Assembly (NCBI GenBank): GCA_902363875.1
Contig: CABJBO010000008.1
Span: 11,983-73,302 of the forward strand
Reading direction: 5' to 3'
Length of the DNA: 61,320 nt
Source of the DNA: Coriobacteriaceae bacterium
GTDB taxonomy: Bacteria; Actinomycetota; Coriobacteriia; Coriobacteriales; Coriobacteriaceae
Shown one piece after another: positions 7,380 through 16,187 of this stretch. The notes below the pieces were generated by a model. That model saw only the letters and a program-made list of their open reading frames with translations, did no database searches and was not told where the DNA came from. The position numbers and the translations under genes were made by a program. Numbering within the stretch: position 1 is the stretch's first letter; every line of letters begins with the position of its first letter.

Positions 7380-9740
7380 GTGAAGCTCGATACACTCGAG
7401 ATTGGAAAGGACGCCGTTGTCGCATCGGTGACATCCGACGATCAGGCGCTCCGACAGCATATTTTGGACATGGGACTCACGCCGGGCACCGAAGTCACCA
7501 TGATGAAGTACGCTCCCATGGGCGACCCGCTCGAGATCCGTCTGCGTGGCTACGAGTTGACACTGCGCAAGGACGATGCCGCCCGCATTGAGCTCGTGGG
7601 CATTCACGATACCGATATGGGTCCGCGCGCTAACGCTGCAATCGGCACGACGGAGCATCCGGCACTCGGCGAGGGGACGTATTCGCCCCGTGCGGCAAAA
7701 ACGGCCGTACCCGAGGGCGTACCGCTGCACTTTGCCCTCGCCGGCAACCAAAACTGCGGTAAGACCACGCTGTTCAACCAGCTTACGGGCTCCAACCAGC
7801 ACGTCGGTAACTTTCCCGGCGTGACGGTCGACCGCAAGGACGGCACTATCCGTAACCACCCCGAGGCGAGCGTTACCGACCTGCCCGGCATTTACTCCCT
7901 GTCGCCGTACACGGGCGAGGAGATTGTGAGCCGCCAGTTTATCCTTGACGAGCATCCCGATGCCATCATCGATATCATCGACGCCACCAATATCGAGCGC
8001 AACCTGTACCTGACGCTGCAGCTTATGGAGCTCGACTGCCCCATGGTCATCGCGCTCAACATGATGGACGAGGTGACGGCTAACGGCGGCGCCATCGACG
8101 TCAACCTGCTCGAGAGCCTGTTGGGCGTGCCTGTTGTCCCCATTAGCGCTGCCCGCAACGAGGGTATCGGCGAGCTGGTGGATCATGCCTTGCACGTGGC
8201 GCGGTTCCGCGAGCGCCCCGGTCGCCTGGACTTCTGCGCGCCCGATGGCTCGGACGGTGGTGCACTGCATCGCTGCATCCACGGTATTGCCAACCTTATC
8301 GAGGACCATGCCGTGACGGCGCACATCCCGGTGCGCTTTGCAGCGACCAAGCTGGTTGAGGGCGACGAGCTGGTGACCGAGGCGCTTCACCTGGATCGCA
8401 ACGAGCTCGACGCTATCGAGCACATCATTACCCAGATGGAGGGCGAGGCCGGCACCGACCGCCTGTCCGCGCTGGCCGATATGCGCTTTGGCTTTATCGG
8501 CGACGTGTGCGGGCGTTGCGTCGTCAAGCCGCACGAGAGCCGCGAGCACGTGCGCTCCGTCAAGATCGACCGCATCCTGACGGGTCGCTATACGGCCATC
8601 CCGGCGTTCCTGGTGATCATGGGTCTCGTTTTTTGGCTGACGTTTGGCGTGATCGGCGCGGCGTTGCAGGGACTCATGGAGGACGGCATCGCTGCCATCA
8701 TCGCCTCGGCCGATGCGGGCCTCAAGGCGTTCGGCACCAACGACGTGGTGCGCTCACTGGCTGTCGACGGCGTGCTTACGGGCGTGGGCAGCGTACTGAC
8801 CTTCCTGCCGATTATCGTCGTGCTCTTCTTGTTCCTCTCCATTCTGGAAGACTCGGGCTACATGGCGCGTGTGGCCTTTGTCATGGATAAGGTGCTGCGC
8901 CGCTTTGGCCTGTCGGGCCGCAGCTTCGTGCCCATGCTCGTTGGTTTTGGCTGCACCGTGCCGGCAATCATGTCGACCCGCACGCTGCCGTCCGAGCACG
9001 ACCGCAAGATGACGGTTATGCTCACGCCGTTCATGAGCTGCTCGGCCAAGTTGCCGGTCTACGGTCTGCTGTGCGGGGCGTTTTTCCCGCAGGCGACGGT
9101 ACCCGCCATGGTCTCGCTCTATCTGATCGGCATCGCGGTCGGCTGCGTCGCGGCCCTGGTACTCAACCGCACGGCATTTAAGGGCGACCCGGTGCCGTTT
9201 ATCATGGAGCTTCCCAATTACCGCCTGCCGAGCGTCAAGACGACGGTGATGCTGGCATGGGATAAGGCCAAAGACTTTATTACCAAGGCCTTTACCATTA
9301 TCTTTGCCGCTACCGTGGTCATCTGGTTCCTGCAGACGTTCGATATCCGCTTTAACGTGGTCGCCGATCAGTCGCAAAGCCTCCTTGCGGGCCTTGGTAG
9401 CATCATCGCGCCGCTGCTGGCGCCGCTCGGCTTTGGCGACTGGCGCGCCTCGACGGCACTCGTCACGGGACTTATTGCCAAGGAGAGCGTCATCTCGACC
9501 CTCACGGTGCTTTTGGGCGCGACGTCGCCCGCGGCACTGTCAGCCATGTTTTCGCCGTTTACCGCCTACGTGTTCCTGGTCTTTACGCTGCTGTACCCGC
9601 CCTGCGTGGCGTCCATCGGCGCCGTCAAGAGCGAGTTGGGCGCGCGCTATGCCGTTGCCGTGTTCGCGTTTCAGGTGACGGTCGCCTGGATCGTGGCGTT
9701 TGTCGTGCATTCGGCGGGCATATTGCTGGGGCTGGCTTAG
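7380..9740 (+). CDS. feoB: FeoA-FeoB fusion ferrous iron transporter
   Basis: A 786-residue fusion. Residues 1 to about 78 form a FeoA SH3-like domain (HILDMGLTPGTEV, PLEIRLRGYELTLRKDDA). The FeoB GTPase follows: G1 GNQNCGKT at 122-129, G2 around VGNFPGVTV, G3 DLPG, G4 NMMD. About eight membrane helices with the gate sequences GFGCTVPAIMSTRT and MTPFMSCSAKLPVYG complete the ferrous iron pore. The start is the GTG at 7380 behind AAAGGA; an ATG at 7372 is out of frame. FeoA and FeoB are usually separate genes, so fusion fixes their stoichiometry. No FeoC is seen. Confidence 0.95.
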   Translation: MKLDTLEIGKDAVVASVTSDDQALRQHILDMGLTPGTEVTMMKYAPMGDPLEIRLRGYELTLRKDDAARIELVGIHDTDMGPRANAAIGTTEHPALGEGTYSPRAAKTAVPEGVPLHFALAGNQNCGKTTLFNQLTGSNQHVGNFPGVTVDRKDGTIRNHPEASVTDLPGIYSLSPYTGEEIVSRQFILDEHPDAIIDIIDATNIERNLYLTLQLMELDCPMVIALNMMDEVTANGGAIDVNLLESLLGVPVVPISAARNEGIGELVDHALHVARFRERPGRLDFCAPDGSDGGALHRCIHGIANLIEDHAVTAHIPVRFAATKLVEGDELVTEALHLDRNELDAIEHIITQMEGEAGTDRLSALADMRFGFIGDVCGRCVVKPHESREHVRSVKIDRILTGRYTAIPAFLVIMGLVFWLTFGVIGAALQGLMEDGIAAIIASADAGLKAFGTNDVVRSLAVDGVLTGVGSVLTFLPIIVVLFLFLSILEDSGYMARVAFVMDKVLRRFGLSGRSFVPMLVGFGCTVPAIMSTRTLPSEHDRKMTVMLTPFMSCSAKLPVYGLLCGAFFPQATVPAMVSLYLIGIAVGCVAALVLNRTAFKGDPVPFIMELPNYRLPSVKTTVMLAWDKAKDFITKAFTIIFAATVVIWFLQTFDIRFNVVADQSQSLLAGLGSIIAPLLAPLGFGDWRASTALVTGLIAKESVISTLTVLLGATSPAALSAMFSPFTAYVFLVFTLLYPPCVASIGAVKSELGARYAVAVFAFQVTVAWIVAFVVHSAGILLGLA

Positions 9741-9781
9741 TTATTAATTGACGGCGCAACCTCTGTGTATTGAGTTGATTG

Positions 9782-9816
9782 CGGCCCTGCATCTGTACTG
9801 ACGGATGCGGGGCCGT
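9782..9816 (+). terminator. Hairpin after feoAB
   Basis: CGGCCCTGCATC pairs with GGATGCGGGGCCG (one G-U pair), followed by TTGC. The T-run is weak. Confidence 0.5.
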
Positions 9817-9862
9817 TGCTATATAATCGCCCACCGCTCAAGACAATCGGAGAGGTTTCTAC

Positions 9863-11059
9863 ATGGCTCAGGCAAGACAAGATGGCATCTCACTCAAGCA
9901 GTGGCTCCCGCTTATCGGGCTCGCCTGCTGCGCGTTCGTATTCAACACGTCGGAGTTCATGCCCATCGGCCTTCTGACTGATATCGCCGCGTCGTTCTCG
10001 CTCACCGAGGCCCAGGCAGGCATCATGATCTCGGTCTATGCCTGGGGCGTCATGCTGCTGTCGCTGCCGCTTATGGTGTTTGCCTCGCGCTTTGAGTTCA
10101 AGCGGATGCTGCTCGGCGTGCTCGCCGTGTTTTCTCTGGGTCAGTTCCTGTCCGCTGTGGCACCGACATATCCCATCCTGGTCTGTGCGCGCCTGGTGGT
10201 TGCCTGCGCGCACGCCGTGTTCTGGTCGGTCGCCTCGATCATGGCCTCGCGCCTAGTCGACACCCGCCACGGGGCGCTCGCGATCAGCATAATCGCCACA
10301 GGCTCGTCCATCGCGCAGATCTTTGGCCTGCCGATCGGTCGCGCCATCGGACTGGCCGTGGGCTGGCGCATGACATTCGCCGTGGTCGGTGCCTTCTCTG
10401 CCGCCGCGGTGGTGTACCAGGCAGCGGTGTTCCCGGCCATGCCGGCGGGCGAGCGCTTTACCGTCAAACAGCTGCCCGAGCTGCTCAAGAACCCGTTCCT
10501 GCTCGCGCTCTACGCGGTCACGGTCTTTATGGCGACCGGCTATTACGCGGGTTACAGCTATATCGAGCCGTTCCTGGCACAGGTCGCGCACGTCGACGCA
10601 AGCGCTATTACCATGACGCTGACGGCGTTTGGCTGCTCCGGTCTGCTCGGAAGCTGGCTGTTCGGCCGACTGTTCGATGGGCATCGCTTTCCGTTCTTGG
10701 CTATCACACTCTCCGGCGTGCCGGTGGCTCTGCTGCTCATGGGTCCGGCCGCGTCATCGCTCGCGGCAGTGCTTGCCGTTTGCGCACTGTGGGGCTGCTG
10801 CGCCACGGCCTTTAACGTGGCGTTCCAAGCCGAGCTCATCAAGTACACGCCGGCGGATTCGTCGGCTGTCGCCATGTCGATCTTCTCGGGCCTGTTCAAT
10901 CTGGGTATCGGCACCGGTACGGCGATCGGCGGCGCCGTGGTGTCGGGCCCCGGTATCGCTTGGATTGGCTTCGCGGGCGGGGCGATTACCGTCGTGGGCG
11001 TCATCCTTGCCATCACCGTACTGTTCCCAGCCATTCGCCGCGCCAAGCTCGTTGCCTAA
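9863..11059 (+). CDS. MFS exporter, SotB/YdeA sugar-efflux-like
   Basis: A 398-residue, 12-helix major facilitator. The first helix contains FVFNTSEFMPIGLLTDIA, close to the signature of SotB/AraJ-type sugar or drug exporters of the DHA1 group. The second-helix loop motif is degenerate (FASRFEFKR). GAGAGG precedes the ATG. It is a single-gene unit bounded by a hairpin upstream and a long palindrome downstream. Substrate could be sugars such as arabinose or lactose, or hydrophobic compounds; sequence does not decide. Confidence 0.85.
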   Translation: MAQARQDGISLKQWLPLIGLACCAFVFNTSEFMPIGLLTDIAASFSLTEAQAGIMISVYAWGVMLLSLPLMVFASRFEFKRMLLGVLAVFSLGQFLSAVAPTYPILVCARLVVACAHAVFWSVASIMASRLVDTRHGALAISIIATGSSIAQIFGLPIGRAIGLAVGWRMTFAVVGAFSAAAVVYQAAVFPAMPAGERFTVKQLPELLKNPFLLALYAVTVFMATGYYAGYSYIEPFLAQVAHVDASAITMTLTAFGCSGLLGSWLFGRLFDGHRFPFLAITLSGVPVALLLMGPAASSLAAVLAVCALWGCCATAFNVAFQAELIKYTPADSSAVAMSIFSGLFNLGIGTGTAIGGAVVSGPGIAWIGFAGGAITVVGVILAITVLFPAIRRAKLVA

Positions 11060-11074
11060 TCACGTTCCCTCATC

Positions 11075-11141
11075 AGTTGCGGTGAAATAGTTCCTGTTTA
11101 AGGCCCCTGAAGGCCCAAGCAGGAACTATTCCACCGCAACT
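11075..11141 (+). repeat. GTTGCGGTGGAATAGTTCCT palindrome, copy 2
   Basis: Arms 11075-11096 and 11120-11141 pair with one mismatch (11085). They match copy 1 (6629-6694) at nearly all stem positions, while the loop is unrelated. It lies just after the stop of the exporter gene and is followed by TTATTTTGG. Confidence 0.9.
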
Positions 11142-11212
11142 TATTTTGGGGGAGAGGATACAAGCTGGGCATACAATGGATGTCGTTGTGTTGAGCTTAC
11201 CGGGAGGTTGCT

Positions 11213-12589
11213 ATGTGGGCATACGAGACGACGTTCTATCAGATCTATCCGCTGGGCTTTTGCGGGGCTCTGCGCGAAAACGCCGCGCCCGTTGCCGAGG
11301 ATGAGCTCGCTCAGGCTGCCAACGCCGCGCCCAACCCCGATGCACCCATCATGAAGATCGCCCAATGGGCTGACTACCTGCAAGAACTCGGCGTTGGCGC
11401 TGTGCTCATCAACCCGCCGCTCGAATCCGACAGCCACGGCTACGATACGCGCAGCCTGCGCCATGTCGACCGCCGCCTGGGCGGGGATGCCGATTTTGCC
11501 GCCGTATGCGAGACGCTGCACGCCCATGGCATCCGTGTGGTGCTCGATGCGGTCTTCAACCACGTCGGCCGCGGCTTCTGGGCCTTCCGTGATGTGCAGG
11601 AGCGTAAGTGGGACTCGCCGTACAAGGACTGGTTCCACATTAGCTTTGACGGCGACTCCTGCTATGGCGACGGCTTTTGGTACGAGGGTTGGGAAGGCCA
11701 TTTTGAACTTGTGAAGCTCAACCTGCAAAATCCCGCTGTGGTCGATTACCTGCTCGAGTCCGTGCGCCGTTGGGCTGACGTGTTTGGCGTCGACGGCCTG
11801 CGCCTGGACGTTGCCTATATGCTCGACCGCGACTTCATGCGTCGTCTGCATACCTTTACCCGCGAGCTCAAGCCCGATTTTGTGCTGATCGGCGAGACGC
11901 TCCACGGCGACTACAACCAGATCGTCAACGACGAGATGCTTGACTCCTGCACCAACTACGAGTGCTACAAGGGCCTGTACTCCAGCTTTAACTCGGTCAA
12001 CATGTTCGAGATTGCCCATTCGCTGCATCGCCAGTTTGGCGGCGATCCGTGGTGCATCTACCGCGGCAAACACCTGCTGTCGTTTGTCGACAACCACGAC
12101 GTGCCGCGCCTGGCGAGCATCCTCACCGACAAGTCGTGCCTGCGTCCCGCTTATGGCATGCTCTTTGGCATGCCGGGCATTCCGTGCGTCTACTATGGCA
12201 GCGAGTGGGGGATTCCTGGCGAAAAGGGCGGCCCCGATGGTGACTGGGCGCTGCGACCTGCGCTCGATGAGCCTGCGCCCAACGAGCTGACGGCCTTCAT
12301 CAAGCAGCTCGCGCACCTGCGCTCGGCAGACGACGCGGCGGCCCGTGCCCTCAACTATGGTGCCTATCGCAACGTGGTGATCCAGAACAAGCAGCTACTG
12401 TTCGAGCGCGCCTGCGACGACGCGACGGTGCTCGTGGCGGTCAATGCCGTGAACGAGCCCTATACCTTTGGAGCCGGCGAGCTCAACGGCTCCTTTGCCG
12501 ACCTACTTGCCGACGGCGCGCCCACAGTCGAGCTAACGGGTGCCCTTGAGCTTGCACCCTACGAGGTGCGCTATCTGTTGAGGGCCTAG
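11213..12589 (+). CDS. GH13 alpha-amylase-family glycosidase
   Basis: A 458-residue cytoplasmic alpha-glucan enzyme with a single TIM barrel and a short C-terminal beta domain. The four GH13 regions are present: DAVFNH, GLRLDVAYM with nucleophile D199, LIGETLHGD with acid/base E228, and FVDNHD with D296. There is no signal peptide and no N-terminal CBM34-type domain, so it likely acts on short maltodextrins or cyclodextrins inside the cell. GGGAGG lies upstream of the ATG. The DNA glycosylase gene follows after three bases, so the two are co-transcribed, although the functional link is unclear. Confidence 0.92.
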   Translation: MWAYETTFYQIYPLGFCGALRENAAPVAEDELAQAANAAPNPDAPIMKIAQWADYLQELGVGAVLINPPLESDSHGYDTRSLRHVDRRLGGDADFAAVCETLHAHGIRVVLDAVFNHVGRGFWAFRDVQERKWDSPYKDWFHISFDGDSCYGDGFWYEGWEGHFELVKLNLQNPAVVDYLLESVRRWADVFGVDGLRLDVAYMLDRDFMRRLHTFTRELKPDFVLIGETLHGDYNQIVNDEMLDSCTNYECYKGLYSSFNSVNMFEIAHSLHRQFGGDPWCIYRGKHLLSFVDNHDVPRLASILTDKSCLRPAYGMLFGMPGIPCVYYGSEWGIPGEKGGPDGDWALRPALDEPAPNELTAFIKQLAHLRSADDAAARALNYGAYRNVVIQNKQLLFERACDDATVLVAVNAVNEPYTFGAGELNGSFADLLADGAPTVELTGALELAPYEVRYLLRA

Positions 12590-12592
12590 GCC

Positions 12593-13156
12593 ATGGCTGC
12601 GTCCGATGAGGGCTATCAACATATTGAGCATGGGTTTGAGCCCGTGTTCGACCAGCACTCGCGCGTTTTGGTGCTCGGATCGTTTCCCTCGGTGCTTTCG
12701 CGCGCCAACGCCTTTTATTACGGCAACCCTCAGAATCGCTTTTGGCGTGTGATGGCCGCGTGCCTCGGTGTGCCCGTGCCGCCCAACGAGGGAGACTCTT
12801 TGGCGAGCGGCGAGCCCGCGACGCTCGACGCCTCGGTTGCTGCCAAGCGGGCTATGCTGCTCAACGGCGGCGTGGCCCTGTGGGACGTGATCGAGAGCTG
12901 TGACATCAAGGGCTCAAGCGACGCGAGCATCAAAAACGTCGTTCCGGCGCATGTCGAGCGCATTACCGATGTCACGCCGATTGAGGTCGTTATCTGCAAC
13001 GGCGGCGCGGCCGGGCGGCTCTACAAACGCTATCTACAAGAGCGGACGGGGCTACCCGCCATCGTGCTGCCGTCGACGAGTCCTGCCAACGCGGCGTGGC
13101 GTTTGGAGCGGCTTGTCGAGCGTTGGAGTGAAGCCGTTGACTGGGCTGTTATTTAA
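12593..13156 (+). CDS. DNA-deoxyinosine glycosylase (UDG family 6-like)
   Basis: A 187-residue base-excision repair enzyme of the uracil-DNA-glycosylase superfamily. Motif 1 is LGSFPSVLS with YYGNPQNRFWRVM close behind, and motif 2 is LPSTSPANA near the C-terminus; this combination is characteristic of hypoxanthine-removing family 6 enzymes rather than Ung. It probably removes deaminated adenine from DNA. The ATG is three bases after the amylase stop, implying translation coupling. Mug/TDG-like specificity is a possible alternative. Confidence 0.85.
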   Translation: MAASDEGYQHIEHGFEPVFDQHSRVLVLGSFPSVLSRANAFYYGNPQNRFWRVMAACLGVPVPPNEGDSLASGEPATLDASVAAKRAMLLNGGVALWDVIESCDIKGSSDASIKNVVPAHVERITDVTPIEVVICNGGAAGRLYKRYLQERTGLPAIVLPSTSPANAAWRLERLVERWSEAVDWAVI

Positions 13157-13157
13157 T

Positions 13158-13829
13158 TTAGATTTTTGTTTGAGCGTGGGCGCCCAGACGTTTCAGAACG
13201 CCTCGCCAGATCGGCGCGGGCACGGCTGGCTCGGTGCAAATCATGCCGTCGGCGTCGACGTCCTCGGCATTACCACCACCAAGTCGCTGCGCATGCTCAA
13301 CCGAACAGCCCATACGAACGGCGCCTACGAGCTTGTCCATCGCTTCCGAAAACGGTCGCCGCAAGAGTCCCATGCGCGGTGAGTGACGAAGCGCCGCGAA
13401 GCCGCTGCCGGTACAGACGACAACGCCGCCGCACCATGACAGCCCACGAAGGTCGCACGTCGCTCGCAGACGCACGACGAGCCCGTGTGCTCGCTCGAGG
13501 CCGCCGACGTCGGCCTGGACAACAACATAGGCACGCGTCCCTGCGCCGCCAAAGCGGTCGAGCATCTGCTTAATGGGCGCCATCGCTTCATCATTGGGTG
13601 CATCTTCAATGGCGAACACAATGCCATCGGCGGCACCGGCAACGCTGCCGGAATCATCCGCCTCCAAAACGACCGGGTGGGGGAGCACAGTGCCGGAAAG
13701 CTGTGCATAGGCGGCGATGGCATCCTGCAGGTCCCAGAGCAAAAACTCAAGATCGGCGCTCTCGGAAATACTGACAAACGCGATGTTATGCAGTGTTTTT
13801 GGTACATCGCCGCGTGCGGTCGTCTCCAT
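13158..13829 (-). CDS. Protein of unknown function
   Basis: A 223-residue soluble protein convergent with the glycosylase gene, whose stop is one base away. AAAGGAGG precedes the ATG. It has Rossmann-like hydrophobic strands (GIVFAIEDA, AYVVVQAD, GGVVVCTGSGFA) and a C-terminal segment (LLRRPFSEAMDKLVGAVRMG) faintly like flavodoxin/FMN-reductase families. No cofactor motif is clear enough to assign a function. It is divergent from the aminotransferase gene and may share its promoter region. Confidence 0.65.
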   Translation of the reverse strand: METTARGDVPKTLHNIAFVSISESADLEFLLWDLQDAIAAYAQLSGTVLPHPVVLEADDSGSVAGAADGIVFAIEDAPNDEAMAPIKQMLDRFGGAGTRAYVVVQADVGGLERAHGLVVRLRATCDLRGLSWCGGVVVCTGSGFAALRHSPRMGLLRRPFSEAMDKLVGAVRMGCSVEHAQRLGGGNAEDVDADGMICTEPAVPAPIWRGVLKRLGAHAQTKI

Positions 13830-13922
13830 GCCGCCTCCTTTCCGGTCGGTTTCCGTTTAGGTTACACCGTATGACGGCGCTCCGCCGCGCTATCCTAGTG
13901 CAACCCTCACGAAAGGAATGCC

Positions 13923-15059
13923 ATGCGTCTGCCCATGAATACCTCGCTTGCCACGCTCAAGCCCTCCGGCATCCGTCGGATTAACGCACTCGCCGCGCAG
14001 CATCCGGGATGCATTGCGCTTGCGCTCGGTGAGCCCGATTTTCCCACGCCCGATGTGGTTAGCGCCGAGGTGACTGCTTCGTTGGACCGCGGCGACACGC
14101 ACTATCCGCCCAACAACGGCCGCCCCGCCCTGCGCGAGGCACTGTCCGAATATATGGGTGACGCGGGTCTGGCGTTTTCCGCCGATGAGGTCATCCTGAC
14201 CGACGGCGCGACCGAGGCCCTGTCGGCAACATTTATGGCTATGCTCAACCCCGGCGACGAGGTCATTATCCCCACGCCCGCCTTTGGCCTGTACGAGAGC
14301 ATCGTCGTGGCCAACCACGCCAAGGCGGTCTTCTTGGATACGGAGCCTGCGCAATTCCAGATTGACGAGGATGCGCTTCGCGCCTGTGTGACCCCGGCGA
14401 CCAAGGCCGTCGTTATCTGCTCGCCCAACAATCCCACGGGCTGCATTCTCAACGCGGCATCGCTCGACGTCGTGGCGCGCGTGGCAGAGCAGGCGGGCAT
14501 CTACGTAGTCTGCGACGACGTATACAACCGTCTGGTCTATGTGGATGGCTACGAGCGCTTTGCCCAGCGCCATCCGGAGCTGCGCGACCAGACGGTGGTC
14601 ATCGAGAGCTTCTCCAAGCCCTGGGCCATGACCGGCTGGCGCTTGGGCTGGCTCGCAGCGGCAGCCCCCGTCATCGCCGAGATCGCAAAGGCTCACCAAT
14701 ACTTAGTATCGAGTGCTGTCTCCTTCGAAATGGACGCCGCAGCCCGAGCCCTGACCGTCGACCCAACCCCCATGCTCAAAGTCTACCGAGCCCGCCGCGA
14801 ACGCGTACTCGCAGCCTTAAACGCCATGGGCCTCGACGTAGTAGAGCCCGCAGGAGCCTTCTACACTTTCCCGAGCATCAAAAAGTTCGGCCTAACCAGC
14901 GAAGACTTCTGCATCAAAGCCATCGAAGAGGCAAACGTAGCCCTAGTCCCGGGCGACTGCTTCGGCACCGAAGGCCACATCCGCCTAAGCTACTGCGTCT
15001 CCGACAAAGACCTAGACGAAGGCCTCCGCCGCCTGTCCACCTTCCTTTCAACCCTGTAG
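13923..15059 (+). CDS. Class I/II PLP aminotransferase
   Basis: A 378-residue fold-type I aminotransferase. The Schiff-base lysine is K232 in SFSKPWAMTGWRLGW; other family marks are SPNNPTG and VCDDVYNRLVY. It probably transfers amino groups between amino acids and 2-oxoglutarate, with aspartate, alanine or aromatic amino acids as candidates. AAAGGA precedes the ATG; a second in-frame ATG lies four codons later. Codon and base use changes near 14700: the last third is rich in C and A and uses CTA, GTA, CGA and AAA codons that are rare in the first two thirds. Protein motifs remain intact across the change. Confidence 0.9.
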   Translation: MRLPMNTSLATLKPSGIRRINALAAQHPGCIALALGEPDFPTPDVVSAEVTASLDRGDTHYPPNNGRPALREALSEYMGDAGLAFSADEVILTDGATEALSATFMAMLNPGDEVIIPTPAFGLYESIVVANHAKAVFLDTEPAQFQIDEDALRACVTPATKAVVICSPNNPTGCILNAASLDVVARVAEQAGIYVVCDDVYNRLVYVDGYERFAQRHPELRDQTVVIESFSKPWAMTGWRLGWLAAAAPVIAEIAKAHQYLVSSAVSFEMDAAARALTVDPTPMLKVYRARRERVLAALNAMGLDVVEPAGAFYTFPSIKKFGLTSEDFCIKAIEEANVALVPGDCFGTEGHIRLSYCVSDKDLDEGLRRLSTFLSTL

Positions 15060-15120
15060 CCCAACGGGACCCAACCCATCAGCCCACCGACCTAAGGGTT
15101 ATGCGTGGGGCGCGCCGGCC

Positions 15121-15320
15121 AACGGGCACGAGGATTCGCAACAAAGGCAACGTAGCTCCGGTCGGGAGGGGCAGGGCGAGTTTTCCGTAGATTCCGCACG
15201 AGCCGAAGGCCACTTAATGTGGCCTTCGTGCGAGCCCAGGACTTGACCGAGCGGAAAACTCGCCCTGCCCCTCCCGACCGGAGCGTATGCAGGGTTTGTG
15301 TGCGAATCCTCGTGCCCGTT
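15121..15320. repeat. 200-bp long palindrome with conserved core, copy 1
   Basis: Three nested stems: perfect 20-bp outer arms (15121-15140 / 15301-15320), a perfect 33-bp stem (15155-15187 / 15252-15284) and an apical hairpin GAAGGCCAC-TTAAT-GTGGCCTTC (15205-15227). The core shares TTCCGCACG, CACTTAATGTG and AGGACT with the palindrome at 45094-45244, but the long arms are unrelated. It lies after the aminotransferase stop and its last bases overlap the -35 of the rplJ promoter. Confidence 0.95.
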
Positions 15321-15347
15321 GACCGACGCCGGGGTCCCCGCCATAAT
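15319..15347 (+). promoter_or_regulatory. Promoter of rplJ-rplL
   Basis: TTGACC (15319-15324) and CATAAT (15342-15347) are separated by 17 bases, a close sigma-70-type match. The -35 begins within the last two bases of the long palindrome. Confidence 0.7.
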
Positions 15348-15354
15348 ACTTTCG

Positions 15355-15500
15355 GTTCACGCACGAATCCGCTGCCAGAGACAGCCGGTGCAAACGGGCA
15401 TCGCCCGCGAGCTTAATGGGATATCCCGCCAGCCGAGGTGGTCGAGTAGATATGTCTTCTCGCCCCCGTCGCTCATGCAGCGCGGGGGCTTTCTTTTTGG
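15355..15500 (+). ncRNA. L10-type ribosomal protein leader with terminator hairpin
   Basis: The untranslated leader of rplJ contains segments resembling the L10 leader RNA (around GCCGGTGCAAACGGG, TTAATGGGA, and CCCGCCAGCCGAGGTG). It ends in a GCCCCCG/CGGGGGC hairpin (15462-15489) with a T-rich tail, which looks like an attenuator. Known members are bound by L10 or the L10-L12 complex. Assignment is by recognition of sequence blocks, not a model search. Confidence 0.7.
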
Positions 15501-15563
15501 ACATGCCCCCGTCACGTCCTTGTGGCGGACCGTGCCCGGAAAGAATTCGAGGAGGTGTAATTT

Positions 15564-16085
15564 ATGCCCCAGCAGTACAAAATCGACAAGGTTGCAGAGA
15601 TCGAGTCCCGTATCGCCGAGAACGCCGGTCTGTTTGTCGTCAACTACAACGGTCTGACGGTTAAGCAGGCTCAGGAGCTGCGTCATCAGCTTCGCGAGTG
15701 CGGCGCCGAGATGAAGGTCTACAAGAACAACCTGGTCAAGATCGCTCTCAAGAACCAGGAGCAGCCCGAGCTCGACGAGATCCTCGCCGGCCCCGTCGCT
15801 TATGTGTTCTACGAGTCCGAGCCGGTCGAGGCCGCTAAGGCCCTTAAGGACTTCTCTGCTAAGTCCAAGGGCGTCCTTGAGATCAAGGGCGGTATCTCCG
15901 ACGGCAAGGCCGTTTCCGCTGATGATGTTAAGGCTATCGCCGAGCTGCCCACCAAGGATCAGCTTCTCGGCCAGATCGCCGGTCTCATCTCCGGTTTCGC
16001 TCGCGACATCGCTGTCTGCGTCAACGGCGTTTCCTCTGGTCTCGCTCGTTCGATCCAGCAGGTCTCCGAGCAGAAGGCAGCCTAG
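15564..16085 (+). CDS. rplJ: 50S ribosomal protein L10
   Basis: A 173-residue stalk-base protein that anchors L7/L12 dimers to 23S rRNA. The N-terminal rRNA-binding region is recognisable (GLFVVNYNGLTVKQAQELRHQLRE, VYKNNLVKIAL), and the C-terminal helix that carries L12 dimers ends the protein. GGAGGTG precedes the ATG. It forms an operon with rplL and is probably controlled by the upstream leader. The usual upstream partners rplK and rplA are absent here. Confidence 0.97.
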   Translation: MPQQYKIDKVAEIESRIAENAGLFVVNYNGLTVKQAQELRHQLRECGAEMKVYKNNLVKIALKNQEQPELDEILAGPVAYVFYESEPVEAAKALKDFSAKSKGVLEIKGGISDGKAVSADDVKAIAELPTKDQLLGQIAGLISGFARDIAVCVNGVSSGLARSIQQVSEQKAA

Positions 16086-16187
16086 TCGCTGTTTTCACCC
16101 GCGGCGGCAACGCCGCACCCCTGGCGCATTCGCGCCGTGTTTTAACTGATCTCCGTGCACAGACACGGAAACCGAAAGGACTTAGAA

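Noticed and set aside
13158..13829. Flavodoxin or NAD(P)H-FMN reductase assignment
   Set aside because: Only a vague C-terminal likeness; no FMN loop or conserved motif is visible, so it was left as unknown.
15121..15320. Reading the long palindrome as an rRNA/tRNA or CRISPR-like array
   Set aside because: No tRNA consensus blocks and no repeat-spacer pattern; the structure is inverted, not direct, repetition.
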